Position numbers and translations under genes: made by a program. The notes beneath the pieces are model-generated. The model was not told where the DNA came from and ran no database searches. It saw nothing but the letters and a program-made list of their open reading frames with translations. This document shows, in pieces, positions 5,738-6,710 of a stretch of DNA of 6,710 nucleotides. The first letter of the stretch is position 1. The number at the start of each line of letters is the position of its first letter. The stretch is from assembly GCA_021604925.1 (NCBI GenBank), contig BQJX01000156.1:1-6710 (forward strand), given 5' to 3'. This DNA comes from Gemmatimonadota bacterium (GTDB lineage: Bacteria > ARS69).

Positions 5738-6710
5738 ATGCGAATGGTCATCCTGCTTGTCGCGCTGTGCGTTGCCGCTCCGCTGGCCGGAACCGCACAG
5801 GTCGTCATCAACGAACTGCTTCCGGCGCCGGGCGCCGATTGGACGGACGACGGAAGCTACTCGTCGTCCGAGGATGAGTGGATTGAACTGGTGAACGCGG
5901 GGGCGGCTCCGGTGGACCTGGCGGGGTACCTGGTCACGGATGCCACCGGCACGCCGCGGATCGGCCTGGACGGAATCCTGGCCCCGGGAGAGCACCTGTT
6001 TCTCACGGGAGAACTCGCCGTGGACTGGGAGGTGGTGAACGGCTACTCCGCGGTGGGTCTGTCGCTCAACAACTCCGGGGACACGGTCTCGCTCTTCCAG
6101 ACCGCCGGAGGGACCACCACGCAGGTGGACAGCCATGTGTACGGGGCGACCTCGGCCGACGTGTCCTTCGGCCGGATGCCGGACGCTACCGGGGACTTCG
6201 TACCCTTCGACGCCCTGGAGATCGGCGCCGGCGGCGTGCAGCCCACGCCCGGCGGCGAGAATGGGGGCGAGGCCAGTCCCAAGATCCTGTCGTTCGAGGT
6301 GAGCCCGGAGTTCCCCACGAGCGCGGATGCGGTGGTGGTCACGGCGCGGGCCGGGGATACGGACGGGATCGCCGCGTGCACCCTTCTCTGGTCGCTGAGC
6401 GGGGTGCCCCAGGCGGACGTGCCCCTGGACCGGGTCGAAGGCGACGTGGAACTGGGCACCTGGGAGACCACGGTGCCGGCGCAGCCGGCCGGCACGCAGA
6501 TCACGCTGGGAGTTCGGATCTCCGACGGGGCACTGCTGGCGCAGACGAACGATGTGGAGCTCACCGTGGGCAGCGGTTCTTCGGCGGTCGTCCTGAACGA
6601 GATCCTGGCGGACCCGGGTCCGGAGCCGGGCGGCGATGCCAACGGGGACGGCGTGCGGCACACCTCCGACGACGAATTCGTGGAAATCGTGAACGTGAGT
6701 GGCGCTCCGG
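5738..6710 (+). CDS. Secreted multi-LTD / Ig-like protein, 3' end missing
   Basis: The frame is open from ATG 5738 to the right edge (324 codons plus one base), so the gene continues outside. GGGAGGA (5726-5732) lies five bases upstream; a second ATG at codon 3 is less well placed. Residues 1-20 are a signal peptide with likely cleavage G-T-A|Q. The first lamin-tail domain (21-175) opens with Q-V-V-I-N-E-L-L, has E-W-I-E-L-V-N (47-53) and closes with T-P-G-G-E-N. An Ig-like domain follows (about 180-280). A second lamin-tail domain starts at V284 with V-V-L-N-E-I-L-A-D, includes the acidic D-A-N-G-D-G loop (300-305) and E-F-V-E-I-V-N (313-319), and is cut by the edge. The lone Cys11 sits inside the signal peptide without a lipobox. 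The C-terminus, including any sorting tail, is not visible. Inferred role: an extracellular binding or surface protein related to the large LTD protein upstream. Confidence 0.9.
   Translation, partial: MRMVILLVALCVAAPLAGTAQVVINELLPAPGADWTDDGSYSSSEDEWIELVNAGAAPVDLAGYLVTDATGTPRIGLDGILAPGEHLFLTGELAVDWEVVNGYSAVGLSLNNSGDTVSLFQTAGGTTTQVDSHVYGATSADVSFGRMPDATGDFVPFDALEIGAGGVQPTPGGENGGEASPKILSFEVSPEFPTSADAVVVTARAGDTDGIAACTLLWSLSGVPQADVPLDRVEGDVELGTWETTVPAQPAGTQITLGVRISDGALLAQTNDVELTVGSGSSAVVLNEILADPGPEPGGDANGDGVRHTSDDEFVEIVNVSGAP

Noticed and set aside
5229..5894. A 221-codon plus-strand frame spanning the terminator
   Set aside because: It runs through a strong terminator and overlaps two real genes in another frame; composition is Arg/Ser/Ala/Pro-rich shadow sequence.
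5663..6661. A 332-codon open frame on the minus strand opposite the last gene
   Set aside because: Same antisense effect: low-complexity Arg/His/Gly/Pro composition, whereas the plus frame encodes a signal peptide and two LTDs.

Overview
The window is GC-rich DNA (roughly two thirds G+C by eye) with all genes on the + strand. It looks like a chromosomal segment from a Gram-negative-type bacterium of the FCB-associated candidate phyla (for example Eisenbacteria or Krumholzibacteriota). That placement is inference. It rests on secreted modular proteins with lamin-tail (LTD) and Ig-like domains, and on a FlgD-like C-terminal sorting domain with an N-x-P-N-P-F motif in a high-GC genome. No mobile element, CRISPR array, tRNA or rRNA is visible.

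Layout: (1) bases 2-1426, the 3' part of a 5'-nucleotidase/metallophosphatase gene whose beginning lies off the left edge; (2) a 285-base spacer with several GC palindromes; (3) 1712-4669, a 985-residue secreted protein with the order LTD - Ig - OB-like - Ig - OB-like - FlgD-type sorting domain; (4) a 168-base spacer with three tandem stem-loops, the first with a C(UUCG)G tetraloop; (5) 4838-5545, a 235-residue secreted LTD-like protein rich in cysteine; (6) a 192-base spacer with a textbook intrinsic terminator (UUCG loop, seven T) and then a leader carrying three copies of CTCCCCG exactly 19 bases apart; (7) 5738 to the right edge, the first 324 codons of another secreted LTD - Ig - LTD protein, which is open to the end of the window.

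How the parts may work together: the 5'-nucleotidase and the LTD/OB-fold protein are modules that occur together, sometimes fused, in extracellular nuclease/nucleotidase proteins such as the YhcR type. One reading is therefore a surface or extracellular nucleic-acid or nucleotide scavenging locus with its parts on separate genes. The three consecutive LTD proteins share the QVVINE-type domain start and a similar ribosome-binding context, but strong hairpins separate them, so they are probably separate or attenuated transcription units rather than one tight operon. No catalytic domain is visible in the three LTD proteins, so their exact role is unknown. I see a coherent cluster of secreted proteins, not clear proof of a new system.
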